NCBI GenBank assembly: GCA_947311845.1
Contig: CAMZMU010000040.1
Location: 51,793,557-51,857,556 of the forward strand
Length of the DNA: 64,000 bases
Origin: Poa pratensis
Lineage: Eukaryota > Streptophyta > Magnoliopsida > Poales > Poaceae
Reading direction: 5' to 3'
Positions 32,997-45,059 of the stretch are shown here, piece after piece. Numbering within the stretch: position 1 is the stretch's first letter; the number at the start of each line of letters is the position of its first letter. A program made the translations under genes and the position numbers. Below the pieces are notes generated by a model, which worked only from the letters and a program-made list of their open reading frames with translations, did no database searches and was not told the DNA's origin.

Positions 32997-34079
32997 ATGG
33001 CTCTAGCAGCGCACACGCTACTGGTGGTGCTCTCTGTGCTGGGGCTGCTCACCAGTGGCCTCGCGCAGCTCAAGTATGATTTCTACGCCGGCAAGTGTGG
33101 CGGCGTCGAGACAATCGTGGAGGGCATCGTCAGGGCCCGCGTCGCCCGTGACGGTGACGCCCGAATCGCTGCCCAACTCCTCCGCTTGCAGTTCCACGAG
33201 TGCGCCGTCAATGTACGTGTTACTTCTATTTTCAGTGCATGCAATTGCATATGCACGCGCCATTGGTCGTCTGCTCCATTGGCATGCATACGTATAGGAA
33301 TATAAATCATCTGCACGATGTAGGGCTGCGACGGCGGGCTTCTGATCGACGGTCCGGGGTCGGAGAAGACGGCGCCGCCGAACCTGAGCGTGAAGGGCTA
33401 CGACCTAATCGCGGCTATCAAGACGGAGCTCGAGAGGCGGTGCCCCCGCGTCGTGTCTTGCGCCGACATCGAGATCCTCGCCACGAGGGACGCAGTCGCC
33501 CTGGCTGGTGGGAAGAGGTACACCGTGCGCACCGGGCGGAGGGACGGCAAGCAGTCCAGGGCCATCGACGTGCGCCTTCCCGGGAAAGAGGATACGGCCA
33601 CACAGGCAACCTCTTACTTCGCCAACCTCAATTTCACCCAGCTGGAGATGGTGGTTCTGCTGGGGGCGCACACGGTGGGCGTGACACACTGCAGCCAGAT
33701 CAAGTCGACGCGCCTTTACGGCTACGGCGGCAAGGCCGGCGCGACGGACCCGAGCTTGACCATGGACGACGCGACCAAGTACAAGAGCACGTGCCCCAAC
33801 ACGGCGGCGTCGGACGGCAATATCCTGTTCCTGGACGCCCAGTCGAGCGCGGCCAGGGTGGACAACAGCTACTACAAGAGGCTTCAGGGAAAACGCGGCG
33901 TGCTCACCGTCGAGCAGAACCTCTACGCCGTTCCCTCCACCAAGCGGCATGTTGACAGGCTCGCCAACACAAACGACTTCTACGAGCTCTTCCCCAAGGC
34001 ACTCATCAAGCTCAGCGAGCTCAAAGTGCTTACCGGCACCCAGGGAGAGGTCCGCAAAGTCTGCAACAGGTTCAACTGA
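32997..34079 (+). CDS. Class III peroxidase, tandem copy 1 (intact)
   Basis: Exons 32997-33212 and 33324-34079 (GT-AG intron of 111 bp, phase 0) give 323 aa. This is a secreted heme peroxidase of the apoplast that uses H2O2 on phenolic substrates. A signal peptide (1-24, ...GLAQ) is followed by mature KYDFYAGKC. Distal Arg63 and His67 (RLQFHEC) and proximal His188 (GAHTVG) are present, as are all eight cysteines (34, 69, 74, 112, 118, 195, 229, 319). Two N-glycosylation sites fall at 92 and 175. Oddities: Glu68 replaces the near-universal Asp after the distal His, and Cys34 is followed by Gly instead of Pro. Compared with the other copies this one has Ser20 and Arg280 (TKRHV; others TKWHV). 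Distal upstream sequence is interrupted by a LINE. Confidence 0.95.
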
Positions 34080-35453
34080 TCTTTTCATTTTTTTTTTTGC
34101 CAACCACGTTCCTGTGTGTGAGGCCGGCGTGATCCATTTATTTTGTTTTTCCCTTAATTACTTTCTGGATTTTGGTTTTTGTCAAATTGATTGACTAAAT
34201 CTTGACCCCATGTTCGATTCATTTGTTTTGCGCTGGTTTGTAATTTGGTGCGAGGTTTGAACGTACTCTTTTGTCTCATGATCATAATGAAAGACATTAT
34301 TGAGGTCGTGCATACGTTGCTTGAGTACTATCGTTTGTCCATCGGTATTCAATATCTGAGCCGCTATCGGTGTGCTACATGCGTGGGACGAATGGGAGAC
34401 GTTGTTACCTCTGGACTTACGAATTTGGTCCACAAAGCCACATGGCCGCTGAATATGTAGTCAGAAACATGCGCGCGTTCCACGCTTCGACCCCGCGGCG
34501 ATTTCCGATCCTCATCCGCCAGCCCCGGCTGATCCAACCTTGCTGCCGCATGATCCTGTACACAGGTTGGCAGGAAACGATCGCGGTAGATGAATGAAAC
34601 CATATCTAGCTTTTACTGTAGATGAGATGACAAGGGTTAATTTGGTCGCTCGTCATTGGAGCACCAAGGAGACAGTGTTAATTTGTGCCACGCTAAGATT
34701 CTCCAGTTTCATGGCGAAGATTGGTCATCCGGTGATCATCGAATGTGATAGGGATTTGCATCGTACTGGTACTAGACCGAACACCACCAGCACAAAGTCC
34801 TCCCTGTACGGTTGTGCAATGTGGTTCGCTCCCCCATTTTCCCCACTCCACACAAACCCTAGTTCCGCGAGGGCGTGCGGTGTCGTCTTTGTCCACATCC
34901 GCAGCCGACCCGACCTAAATCCCCATGAGCAGTTTTTCGGTAAGGTGGTAGGGGGTGCGATCGGGAGATGATCACTCATTTGTTTAGGTCGTTGCTTCCT
35001 CTGCGTCGATGGATCGCCGATATGGAGGTCCGAGAAAATCGTCGCCGCGCAATTTCTAGCGGATTAATCTATATGGAAACTCAAGATCCAGGTTAAATCC
35101 AAAAGCGAAGATGGTGAGGTCACTGTCGGTTTTCCACATTTTGAGAGATTTTGAGAGATGGGTGACTGATGCGCTCATCTCGGAATAGTTCCGTGACCAT
35201 TGATGTTTAATGGGGAATCTGGCCTCTCTTTACACTACAAGAGCAAAGCTTCAGCAATAAATGATACATCCCGGCTTGGGAAAGGTAGAACAACTAGTGT
35301 CACAATAAATCATTTAGCTCAGCTCACAAAAGCATGATTTCCTACGCCCGTACCAACCAGTACGTGCGTTGTTCCTCATCCTACCCTAGCGTGGCTAATG
35401 ACAACGTAGAAGGGCAAGCTAAGCCAACTATTCGAGACGAAAGGGCAAGCTAA
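34080..35453 (+). repeat. Peroxidase unit downstream spacer, copy 1
   Basis: About 1.37 kb of non-coding sequence shared by the units behind copies 1-4 and, diverged, copy 5. It contains the 3' UTR. The site aatttggtc near 34421 corresponds to the Mutator target in unit 3. No gene is visible. Confidence 0.8.
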
Positions 35454-36110
35454 TGGCATCTCCAACTGTCCCCCAAGAGCCTCTCAGGACACTTTTTTAG
35501 CGCCAACGGTCTAAATAGCGACGAAATTCTCCGAGTCGCCTCCCAGGAGCCCAAATAACGCCGAAAATTCATCCGGCGTACCCAGGCCAAACCCAGCCCA
35601 TTGTGTATCGCCTGGGGGAGCCGGCAGAAGGAAAAGCCAGCGTGGACCAGCATCGTCTTCGAGACAGCGCACTTTCCCCACCCAGACTCGCCATCCCTAC
35701 CTACATTTCCCTCTCCGCCTTGTCACCGCCGGCACCACCCCTCCCCCCTCCGACGCAAACAAGCAGCTAGGAAGGGCACCACACCACACCTCCCCGCCAC
35801 CGGCGCCACCCCCTCCCCTCCGCCGTGATCTAGCCTCAAGGAAGACCCTCGGGTAGAATCTCGCCCACCTCGTCCGCGAGGTGTTCGCATTTTGTCTGCC
35901 CCGCCATGGACTCCGACGACGAGGAGCTGCTCGCCGTTCTGCTGGAATAGGAAGCCGAAGCCACCGCCGATGATGAAGAGCACTTGCTGATCCTCGCCTG
36001 TCTTGTCTGCATGGTCGCAAGGGAGGCGAAGCCGCGGCGCGGTGGCTCGGCACCAGGTCGCAGCAAGAGCAAGCCGAGGCAGCTATATGTTTTGACATTT
36101 TGAAACGCAT
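35454..36110 (+). mobile_element. Truncated PIF/Harbinger element, unit 1 copy
   Basis: It starts after TAA with tggcatctccaactgt, a Harbinger-like end. At 35906-36103 it encodes MDSDDEELLAVLLE..., then EEHLLILACLV and KPRRGGSAPGRSKSKPRQ, the usual N-terminus of grass HARBI1-like transposases. The rest of the transposase and the right end are missing. In this copy a TAG (35948-35950) breaks the frame. Present in units 1-4 but not behind copy 5. Confidence 0.7.
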
Positions 36111-36834
36111 TTAAAAAATATTTTTCACAACATGTGCATTTAAACCTATGAGCGCTCTGCATGTATCAATAATTGTCAGCTATATTATCAAATAAAAAAT
36201 TTCACAATGACGTCATTTTTTGTTGCGGGGAACAAAGTCATTGTTTTATAGATGCTGAAGCACCAAGTCCCCTATTAGTGGAGATGCACGACCACGTTAG
36301 GACACCAAGCTTCCCATCGATCATTTTGTTCGATCCGGCGTGATGGCCTAGTCAATCATACTGGTTAGTGCAAACCACTACCGAACTAATCTTCCTATTG
36401 TAGGACCAATGCAGAACCATTCTAGGAGGGATATGGGGCGTGATGGCCTACAAAATATTTTGGGAATGAGCAAGTCAGATCTCTGCCGTGCAATGGTCTC
36501 CTTCCATAGCTGCAAGTAGACAATAACTCTGAAGAAACCGTCAGATAGCTGACTACAGAAATTCCACTCCAATTAAAGTTTTGTTCCTGCTAAACTTTGT
36601 CAACTTCATAGAGAGGAGAGAGCACAGCTACGTTGTTGCCCGCTATTTTATGTTAAGAGAAAAATGATTTAGGCCGTGCTCTCCATGACCAAACACAAGC
36701 TTGCGTGAGTGGGTGACCATGCCTGCCATCTCCTAACCAACTACTATAAGTATACCAGGCACACACGAATAGCTTCTCACACCACCCCATAATAGCTGAA
36801 GCAGCCATTCAAAGAGCAAGCGCGAGGCAACGAA

Positions 36835-37915
36835 ATGGCTCTAGCAGCGCACACGCTACTGGTGGTGCTCTCTGTGCTGGGGCTGCTCACCGGTGGCCTC
36901 GCGCAGCTCAAGTATGATTTCTACGCCGGCAAGTGTGGCGGCGTCGAGACAATCGTGGAGGGCATCGTCAGGGCCCGCGTCGCCCGTGACGGTGACGCCC
37001 GAATCGCTGCCCAACTCCTCCGCTTGCAGTTCCACGAGTGCGCCGTCAATGTACGTGTTACTTCTATTTTCAGTGCATGCAATTGCATATGCACGCGCCA
37101 TTGGTCGTCTGCTCCATTGGCATGCATACGTATAGGAATATAAATCATCTGCACGATGTAGGGCTGCGACGGCGGGCTTCTGATCGACGGTCCGGGGTCG
37201 GAGAAGACGGCGCCGCCGAACCTGAGCGTGAAGGGCTACGACCTAATCGCGGCTATCAAGACGGAGCTCGAGAGGCGGTGCCCCCGCGTCGTGTCTTGCG
37301 CCGACATCGAGATCCTCGCCACGAGGGACGCAGTCGCGCTGGCTGGTGGGAAGAGGTACACCGTGCGCACCGGGCGGAGGGACGGCAAGCAGTCCAGGGC
37401 CATCGACGTGCGCCTTCCCGGGAAAGAGATACGGCCACACAGGCAACCTCTTACTTCGCCAACCTCAATTTCACCCAGCTGGAGATGGTGGTTCTGCTGG
37501 GGGCGCACACGGTGGGCGTGACACACTGCAGCCAGATCAAGTCGACGCGCCTTTACGGCTACGGCGGCAAGGCCGGCGCGACGGACCCGAGCTTGACCAT
37601 GGACGACGCGACCAAGTACAAGAACACGTGCCCCAACACGGCGGCGTCGGACGGCAATATCCTGTTCCTGGACGCCCAGTCGAGCGCGGCAAGGGTGGAC
37701 AACAGCTACTACAAGAGGCTTCAGGGAAAACGCGGCGTGCTCACCGTCGACCGAACCTCTACGCCATTCCCTCCACCAAGTGGCATGTTGACAGGCTCGC
37801 CAACACAAACGACTTCTACGAGCTCTTCCCCAAGGCACTCATCAAGCTCAGCGAGCTCAAAGTGCTTACCGGCACCCAGGGAGAGGTCCGCAAAGTCTGC
37901 AACAGGTTCAACTGA
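36835..37915 (+). pseudogene. Class III peroxidase, tandem copy 2 (frameshifted)
   Basis: Exon 1 (36835-37050), intron and most of exon 2 (from 37162) match the intact copies. A one-base deletion near 37428 (gggaaagagata versus gggaaagaggata) shifts the frame before proximal His188. A second deletion near 37751 (cgaccgaacc versus cgaccagaacc) follows. The frame is not restored, so the product would lack a working heme pocket. The TATA box and splice sites are still normal, so a transcript could be made. Confidence 0.93.
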
Positions 37916-39288
37916 TCTTTTCATTTTTTGCCAACCACGTTCCTGTGTGTGAGGCCGGCGTCATCCATTTATTTTGTTTTTCCCTTAATTACTTTCTGGA
38001 TTTTGGTTTTTGTCAAATTGATTGACTAAATCTTGACCCCATGTTCGATTCATTTGTTTTGCGCTGGTTTGTAATTTGGTGCGAGGTTTGAACGTACTCT
38101 TTTGTCTCATGATCATAATGAAAGACATTATTGAGGTCGTGCATACGTTGCTTGAGTACTATTGTTTGTCCATCGGTATTCAATATCTGAGCCGCTATCG
38201 GTGTGCTATATGCGTGGGACGAATGGGAGACGTTGTTACCTCTGGACTTACGAATTTGGTCCACAAAGCCACATGGCCGCTGAATATGTAGTCAGAAACA
38301 TGCGCGCGTTCCACGCTTCGACCCCGCGGCGATTTCCGATCCTCATCCGCCAGCCCCGGCTGATCCAACCTTGCTGCCGCATGATCCTGTACACAGGTTG
38401 GCAGGAAACGATCGCGGTAGATGAATGAAACCATATCTAGCTCTTACTGTAGATAAGATGACGAGGGTTAATTTGGTCGCTCGTCATTGGAGCACCAAGG
38501 AGACCTGTTAATTTGTGCCACGCTAAGATTCTCCAGTTTCATGGTGAAGATTGGTCATCCGGTGATCATCGAATGTGATAGGGATTTGCGTCGTACTGGT
38601 ACTAGACCGAACACACCAGCACAAAGTCCTCCCTATACGGTTGTGCACAATGTGGTTCGCTCCCCCATTTTCCCCACTCCACACAAACCCTAGTTCCGCG
38701 AGGGCGTGCGGTGTCGTCTTTGTCCACATCCCGTAGCCTACCCGACCTGAATCCCCATGAGCAGTTTTTCGGTAAGGTGGTAGGGGGTGCGATCGGGAGA
38801 TGATCACTCATTTGTTTAGGTCGTTGCTTCCTCTGCGTCGATGGATCGCCGATATGGAGGTCCGAGAAAATCGTCGCCACGCAATTTCTAGCGGATTAAT
38901 CTATATGGAAACTCAAGATCCAGGTTAAATCCAAAAGCGAAGATGGTGAGGTCACTATCGGTTTTCCACATTTTGAGAGATTTTGAGAGATGGGTGACTG
39001 ATGCGCTCATCTCGGAATAGTTCCGTGACCATTGATGTTTAATGGGGAATCTGGCCTCTCTTTACACTACAAGAGCAAAGCTTCAGCAATAAATGATACA
39101 TCCCGGCTTGGGAAAGGTAGAACAACTAGTGTCACAATAAATCATTTAGCTCAGCTCACAAAAGCATGATTTCCTACGCCCGTACCAACCAGTACGTGCG
39201 TTGTTCCTCATCCTACCCTAGCGTGGCTAATGTGACAACGTAGAAGGGCAAGCTAAGCCAACCTATTCGAGACGAAAGGGCAAGCTAA

Positions 39289-39945
39289 TGGCATCTCCAA
39301 CTGTCCCCCAAGAGCCTCCCAGGACACTTTTTTAGCGCCAACGGTCTAAATAGCGACGAAATTATCCGAGTCGCCTCCCAGGAGCCCAAATAACGCCGAA
39401 AATTCATCCGGCGTACCCAGGCCAAACCCAGCCCATTGTGAATCGCCTGGGGGAGCCGGCAGATGGAAAAGCCAGCGTGGACCAGCATCGTCTTCGAGAC
39501 AGCGCACTTTCCCCACCCAGACTCGCCATCCCTACCTACATTTCCCTCGCCGCCTTGTCGCCGCCGGCACCACCCTCCCCCCTCCGACGCAAACAAGCAG
39601 CTAGGAAGGGCACCACCCCACACCTCCCCGCCACCGGCGCCACCCCCTCCCCTCCGCCGTGATCTAGCCTCAAGGAAGACCCTCGGGTAGAATCTCGCCC
39701 ACCTCACCCGCGAGGTGTTCGCATTTTGTCTGCCCCGCCATGGACTCCGACTAATAGGAGCTGCTCGCCGTTCTGCTGGAAGAGGAAGCCGAAGCCACCG
39801 TCGATGATGAAGAGCACTTACTGATCCTCGCCTGTCTTGTCGGCATGGTCGCAAGGGAGGCGAAGCCGCGGCGCGGTGGCTCGGCACCAGGTCGCAGCAA
39901 GAGCAAGCCGAGGCAGCTATATGTTTTGACATTTTGAAACGCATT
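39289..39945 (+). mobile_element. Truncated PIF/Harbinger element, unit 2 copy
   Basis: Same structure as the unit 1 copy. The transposase N-terminus (39740-39937) is broken by TAA/TAG in gactaatag, where the other copies read gacgacgag. Confidence 0.7.
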
Positions 39946-40297
39946 TAAAAAATATTTTTCACAACATGTGCATTTAAACCTATGAGCGCTCTGCATGTAT
40001 CAATAATTGTCAGCTATATTATCAAATAAAAAATTTCGCAATGACGTCATTTTTTGTTGCGGGGAACAACTAGGGACGGAGCCAGCAGGGGCCATGGCCA
40101 CCCCCATGCTGAAATTGTTTACGAGACCCCCTAGATATTTTGTGCAGTGGAGCTCTAAATTCAGGTGTGTGGCCCCTGTAATGATTTACATGTCTACTAA
40201 ACTAATTCCTCCGTTCCAAATTAGATGACTTCTATTTGTCTAAAAGTGGATGTATCTATACTTGTAACATGTCTAGATACATGCACATTTAGGCAAA

Positions 40298-42826
40298 CTA
40301 GCAGGGTGGCCCTCGCAATTGCGAGGGCATCATCTTCAGTATGCCAAAAACTAACTAACAGGGAAATCTACGATTGTACATATACTCATATTATATGGTA
40401 AAAACTTTATTATATTTTGTTCGGATGTACCTTTCTATATTTACCTCCTACCTTTTTAAATATGTGACATTCACCTTCTCAAACAAATATCTATGTGGAA
40501 ATGGAGATCTAGTGGATGTCGTAAGTTTAGGTACACTATGATATCTAGTGGTTGCGTTCTTTTAGTACAATTATGAATATCTAATGGACATGATATATGT
40601 AGGTAAAGTTAAGAAGAGCGTACCGTTTTTGACCCATTAGCTATAAAATGTCCACTAAATCAATAGTTGGATATCATTTCTTTGTAATCAGGTTATATGA
40701 AGGTATGTTGCTAAAATACTTTTGAGAGCTTGAGGCCATTTGTTGTTCAAAGTGACTAAGAAAAAGTTTATGACCACATAGATGTTTACATTATGCGGAA
40801 GGAAGAAAAATGGTTCCATAGGGACCACAAATGTTACGGTTAATTAAATATCATCTTCGCGTATTATCTTTTGTTTTTAATTATTTGATCAAGAATTATT
40901 ATGTGTCGTTTGAACATGATATTCGGTAAGTTCAAAGAACTAAAGTTTATGTGTCATTGCTATATAATTTTCTATTGTTATGCGAGGTTAATATTCAGAT
41001 TATCAGTTATTCCTGTTAGTGTAGAATTAATAAAAAACATATGTTGTGGTCCAAATATTCATTAGGATCCACTTGAGAAATGACCAAACTATGTCTTTTA
41101 GATTGTTATTTTCTCGGCAAAGAAATGATTGTTTGGTGTTCTCCGCCTGGAATTGCAACGTAATATTACTTCACGAAGTAGTGAAATAAAACTAATTATC
41201 CTAATTAAATGGTATATCAACTAAATGTACAAATAGTAATTGTAATTAGTGGAGGTATTTATTCCTCCGGTTACCTAATATGTTCTGAAATATGTGACGA
41301 TCTCCTGCAATTTTATATATGTGATTTTCGGACGTATGGATTGTCCCTACCATGCAACTTTTTAGTTTCAGAAATTTTAATAAAACTATCTTCTTCAAAC
41401 TTCTTGTGCTTTAATATATTATGCATAGAGTGGATTGAATTTTTTTAGATCATGATCAATTTACGTGATAATTTCTACAGATCTTCTATATGACTAATTA
41501 ACTTTTTGAGTATGCCGTAATATGTACCAGACCTTTATTGACATTTTTTTTAAACTAAATACTGTAGGGCAAAAGCCCCACAGCCTCCCCCTTTTATTAA
41601 ACTCAAAAGCACAAAGCTAATTACAGCAAGTGTTCAAGAACTATACAAAAACAGAAAAAAAAAAGGTTAGACTATACAAATTACACCAAGTTAGATATCC
41701 ATGTCATGAGCAGATCCTTATGCTTCGATTTCATCCTATGTGCATGAAGGTGAATATCATGGAAGAAATTACTGCGCCAGGCAGTAAAACGTGGTCTGGT
41801 ATGGTTGAAAATCCTATCATTTCGCACCTTCCATATATTCCAGCAGGCCAGCAACACTACTTCAGTAAAGAAAGGCTGGGCAAAACTCTTTCTGGCTTCC
41901 AAAGCAACAGAGAGCAGGTTAGTGCCAGGAGCCCAATCGATCTGAAGATAATTCCATACCCTTACACTGAAGTTACAGTTAAAAAACAGGTGATCTCTAT
42001 CTTCATGAATTCTATCAGGACATAAGACACAGTGGAACTCCTCAGTTACCTTCCACTGTCTCCGTTGGAGCATGTCTCTAGTGTTTAGCCTGTCACTCAG
42101 CAAAAGCCGCATTAATGTTTTTCTAGGACCTTTTTTCTAGGACCTTTTTCTTACATCGATGTAGAGCTTTCAAGTTTTTTCCGTGATCACACTTCACTCC
42201 AAGACGCATGACCATCTGACCTGAAGTTCAATACCCAGAGTAGTAATTTACCTATAGTTAAGTGGATCATGCATGATTACAAGCCGCATTATGCCCTCTC
42301 TAATGCTGTAATGCATGACTTGTCTAAACATTTCATTATTTTAACGCTATACATGGCTGGTCCTAGTAGTGGCTAGGACGTACTGTACAACGCTATGCAT
42401 GTGTTCGACAATATATGCATTGTACATTAATGGCATGCACGTCGTAGCTCCCGGCCGTGTGGTCTTGTGTCAGCTGTAACGCTGCCTATCAATCGCCAAT
42501 GCTTGGGCCGGTTTAGTATGTACGGCCAGTTTTTTTTGTTTTGTTTTGAGCTTGACACGGACTCTATCTCTAAATATCTTGTTGAAAAGTTGTACACGAT
42601 TAAACAACTCCTTTACCCTTGGCATACCGTGAATCTATTTGTTATTTGTTATGTCCGATGAATATATAGCGTGTCAAATGGAACTCCGTACAGTTACGTA
42701 AATAATACTCTTTCATTAAATTCTAACCACTCGTTTTAAATCTAACTGTCAAGAATAATTAGGATGATGTGGATTAACGTGGTGTCTCTATTATAACCCC
42801 TTATTTTGCTTTTAGTATATAATAGA
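40298..42826 (-). mobile_element. Non-autonomous Helitron (2.5 kb) inside the MITE
   Basis: Read on the minus strand it starts TCTATTATATACTAAAAG after A (complement of 42827). It ends with the perfect hairpin gccctcgcaattgcgagggc (40328-40309), a 7-base spacer and CTAG, then T. The flanking MITE sequence is continuous across the A|T target. There is no Rep/helicase. The interior is AT-rich and contains a LINE tail. Confidence 0.88.
41547..42125 (-). mobile_element. 5'-truncated LINE tail inside the Helitron
   Basis: 41681-42112 encodes the C-terminal zinc-binding domain of plant LINE ORF2 (zf-RVT): CVLCPDRIHEDRDHLFFNC, VWNYLQIDW, LLACWNIWKVRNDRIF. The plus-strand T run at 41547-41554 is its poly(A) end. 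Only the last ~0.6 kb is present, as usual for LINE insertions. No clear target duplication was identified. Confidence 0.8.
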
Positions 42827-43977
42827 TAGAAGTCATCTAATTTGGAACGGAGGGAGTAGATAACTTGAGCACATAAGATCTAGTTGTATTCCCACTTCCC
42901 AACGAGGCATGGAGCAGCACTTTTTGACTTTGGTGTCCATATGCTCTCATCGTACTCCTCTCCATCCCCAAAAGCAAAATGCCATACCGAGCTCCTTCTT
43001 GTCATGCTTGTCTGTTGTTTCTACAGTTAAAGATTTTATAAAGGCTGACCCAACTTTACGGCGTCAAATTTGGGCTTGTCCTGCTTGTCAAATTTAGGGA
43101 GATTGCTTTGAAGTTCACAACCGACACACTTATAGATGAGTTTGATGCAAGGAAAAGGCGTCGAGTAGACTTTAACTAAACTCTATTTATTTTATTTCTT
43201 CTCATCACCGTATTTTCCTATCTAATGTAACCAGTATATCAGAGACCAATATCATGGTATTTTGGCATATTATTATGCGAAACATGGTGATTTTTATGAC
43301 ATATATCTTTGGTGAAAATTGTGTTGTCATCACTTGGCCCCCCTTGAATAAATTTCCTGGCTCCGTCCCTGGGAACAACGTCATTGTTTTACAGATGCTG
43401 AAGCACCAAGTCCCCTATTAGTGGTGATGCATGACCACGTTAGGACACCAAGCTTCCCATCGACCATTTTGTTCGATCCGGCGTGATGGCCTAGTCAATC
43501 ATATTGGTTAGTGCAAACCACTACCGAACTAATCTTCCTATTGTAGGACCAATGCAGAACCAATCTAGGAGGGATATGGGGCGTGATGGCCTACAAAATA
43601 TTTTGGGAATGAGCAAGTCAGATCTCTGCCGTGCAATGGTCTCCTTCCATAGCTGCAAGTAGACAATAACTCGGAAGAAACCGTCAGATAGCTGACTACA
43701 GAAATTCCACTCCAATTAAAGTTTTGTTCCTGCTAAACTTTGTCAACTTCATAGAGAGGAGAGAGCACAGCTACATTGTTGCCCGTTATTTTACGTTAAG
43801 AGAAAAATGATTTAGGCCGTGCTCTCCATGACCAAACACGCTTGCGTGAGTGGGTGACCATGCCTGCCATCTCCTAACCAACTACTATAAGTATACCAGG
43901 CACACACACGAATAGCTTCTCACACCACCCCATAATAGCTCAAGCAGCCATTCAAAGAGCAAGCGCGAGGCAACGAA

Positions 43978-45059
43978 ATGGCTCTAGCAGCGCACACGCT
44001 ACTGGTGGTGCTCTCTGTGCTGGGGCTGCTCACCGGTGGCCTCGCGCAGCTCAAGTATGATTTCTACGCCGGCAAGTGTGGCGGCGTCGAGACAATCGTG
44101 GAGGGCATCGTCAGGGCCCGCGTCGCCCGTGACGGTGACGCCCGAATCGCTGCCCAACTCCTCCGCTTGCAGTTCCACGAGTGCGCCGTCAATGTACGTG
44201 TTACTTCTATTTTCAGTGCATGCAATTGCATATGCACGCGCCATTGGTCGTCTGCTCCATTGGCATGCATACGTATAGGAATATAAATCATCTGCACGAT
44301 GTAGGGCTGCGACGGCGGGCTTCTGATCGACGGTCCGGGTCGGAGAAGACGGCGCCGCCGAACCTGAGCGTGAAGGGCTACGACCTAATCGCGGCTATCA
44401 AGACGGAGCTCGAGAGGCGGTGCCCCCGCGTCGTGTCTTGCGCCGACATCGAGATCCTCGCCACGAGGGACGCAGTCGCCCTGGCTGGTGGGAAGAGGTA
44501 CACCGTGCGCACCGGGCGGAGGGACGGCAAGCAGTCCAGGGCCATCGACGTGCGCCTTCCCGGGAAAGAGGATACGGCCACACAGGCAACCTCTTACTTC
44601 GCCAACCTCAATTTCACCCAGCTGGAGATGGTGGTTCTGCTGGGGGCGCACACGGTGGGCGTGACACACTGCAGCCAGATCAAGTCGACGCGCCTTTACG
44701 GCTACGGCGGCAAGGCCGGCGCGACGGACCCGAGCTTGACCATGGACGACGCGACCAAGTACAAGAGCACGTGCCCCAACACGGCGGCGTCGGACGGCAA
44801 TATCCTGTTCCTGGACGCCCAGTCGAGCGCGGCCAGGGTGGACAACAGCTACTACAAGAGGCTTCAGGGAAAACGCGGCGTGCTCACCGTCGAGCAGAAC
44901 CTCTACGCCGTTCCCTCCACCAAGTGGCATGTTGACAGGCTCGCCAACACAAACGACTTCTACGAGCTCTTCCCCAAGGCACTCATCAAGCTCAGCGAGC
45001 TCAAAGTGCTTACCGGCACCCAGGGAGAGGTCCGCAAAGTCTGCAACAGGTTCAACTGA
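43978..45059 (+). pseudogene. Class III peroxidase, tandem copy 3 (frameshifted)
   Basis: Exons 43978-44193 and 44305-45059. A single G is missing near 44336 (ggtccgggtcgg versus ggtccggggtcgg), about ten codons into exon 2, so the spliced frame is lost before most of the protein. The rest of exon 2 is undamaged. The promoter block differs slightly (extra 'ac' after the TATA box, aagc missing near 43840). It is flanked left by the hAT nest and right by the Mutator element. Confidence 0.93.

Larger units (their letters stand above)
40205..42856. mobile_element. Stowaway MITE split by a Helitron
   Basis: The left arm (attcctccgttccaaattag...) and right arm (...ctaatttggaacggagggag) are inverted repeats flanked by TA (40203-40204, 42857-42858). 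They become a normal ~120 bp Stowaway once the Helitron 40298-42826 is removed. Confidence 0.88.
40071..43371. mobile_element. hAT element (3.3 kb) hosting nested insertions
   Basis: Ends TAGGGACGGAGCCAG and (inverted) CAGGGACGGAGCCAG are flanked by an exact 8-bp duplication ggaacaac (40063-40070, 43372-43379). Units at 36226, 54195 and 58026 keep the uninterrupted site gcggggaacaa. Without the nested Stowaway and Helitron the element is only about 650 bp with no transposase, so it is non-autonomous. Confidence 0.95.

Noticed and set aside
33200..33955. Long plus-strand frame through the peroxidase intron and exon 2 in another phase
   Set aside because: Arginine-rich shifted reading of the real exon, dependent on retaining the intron.
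33405..34103. Long open frame (over 220 codons) antisense to peroxidase exon 2, repeated in other copies
   Set aside because: It is the mirror of a GC-rich, third-position-biased exon; it has no domain, and it is conserved only because the sense strand is.
35906..36103. Acidic 65-codon protein repeated in four array units as a possible co-amplified gene
   Set aside because: Its sequence is the N-terminus of Harbinger transposases beside a Harbinger-type end; two of four copies have stops.
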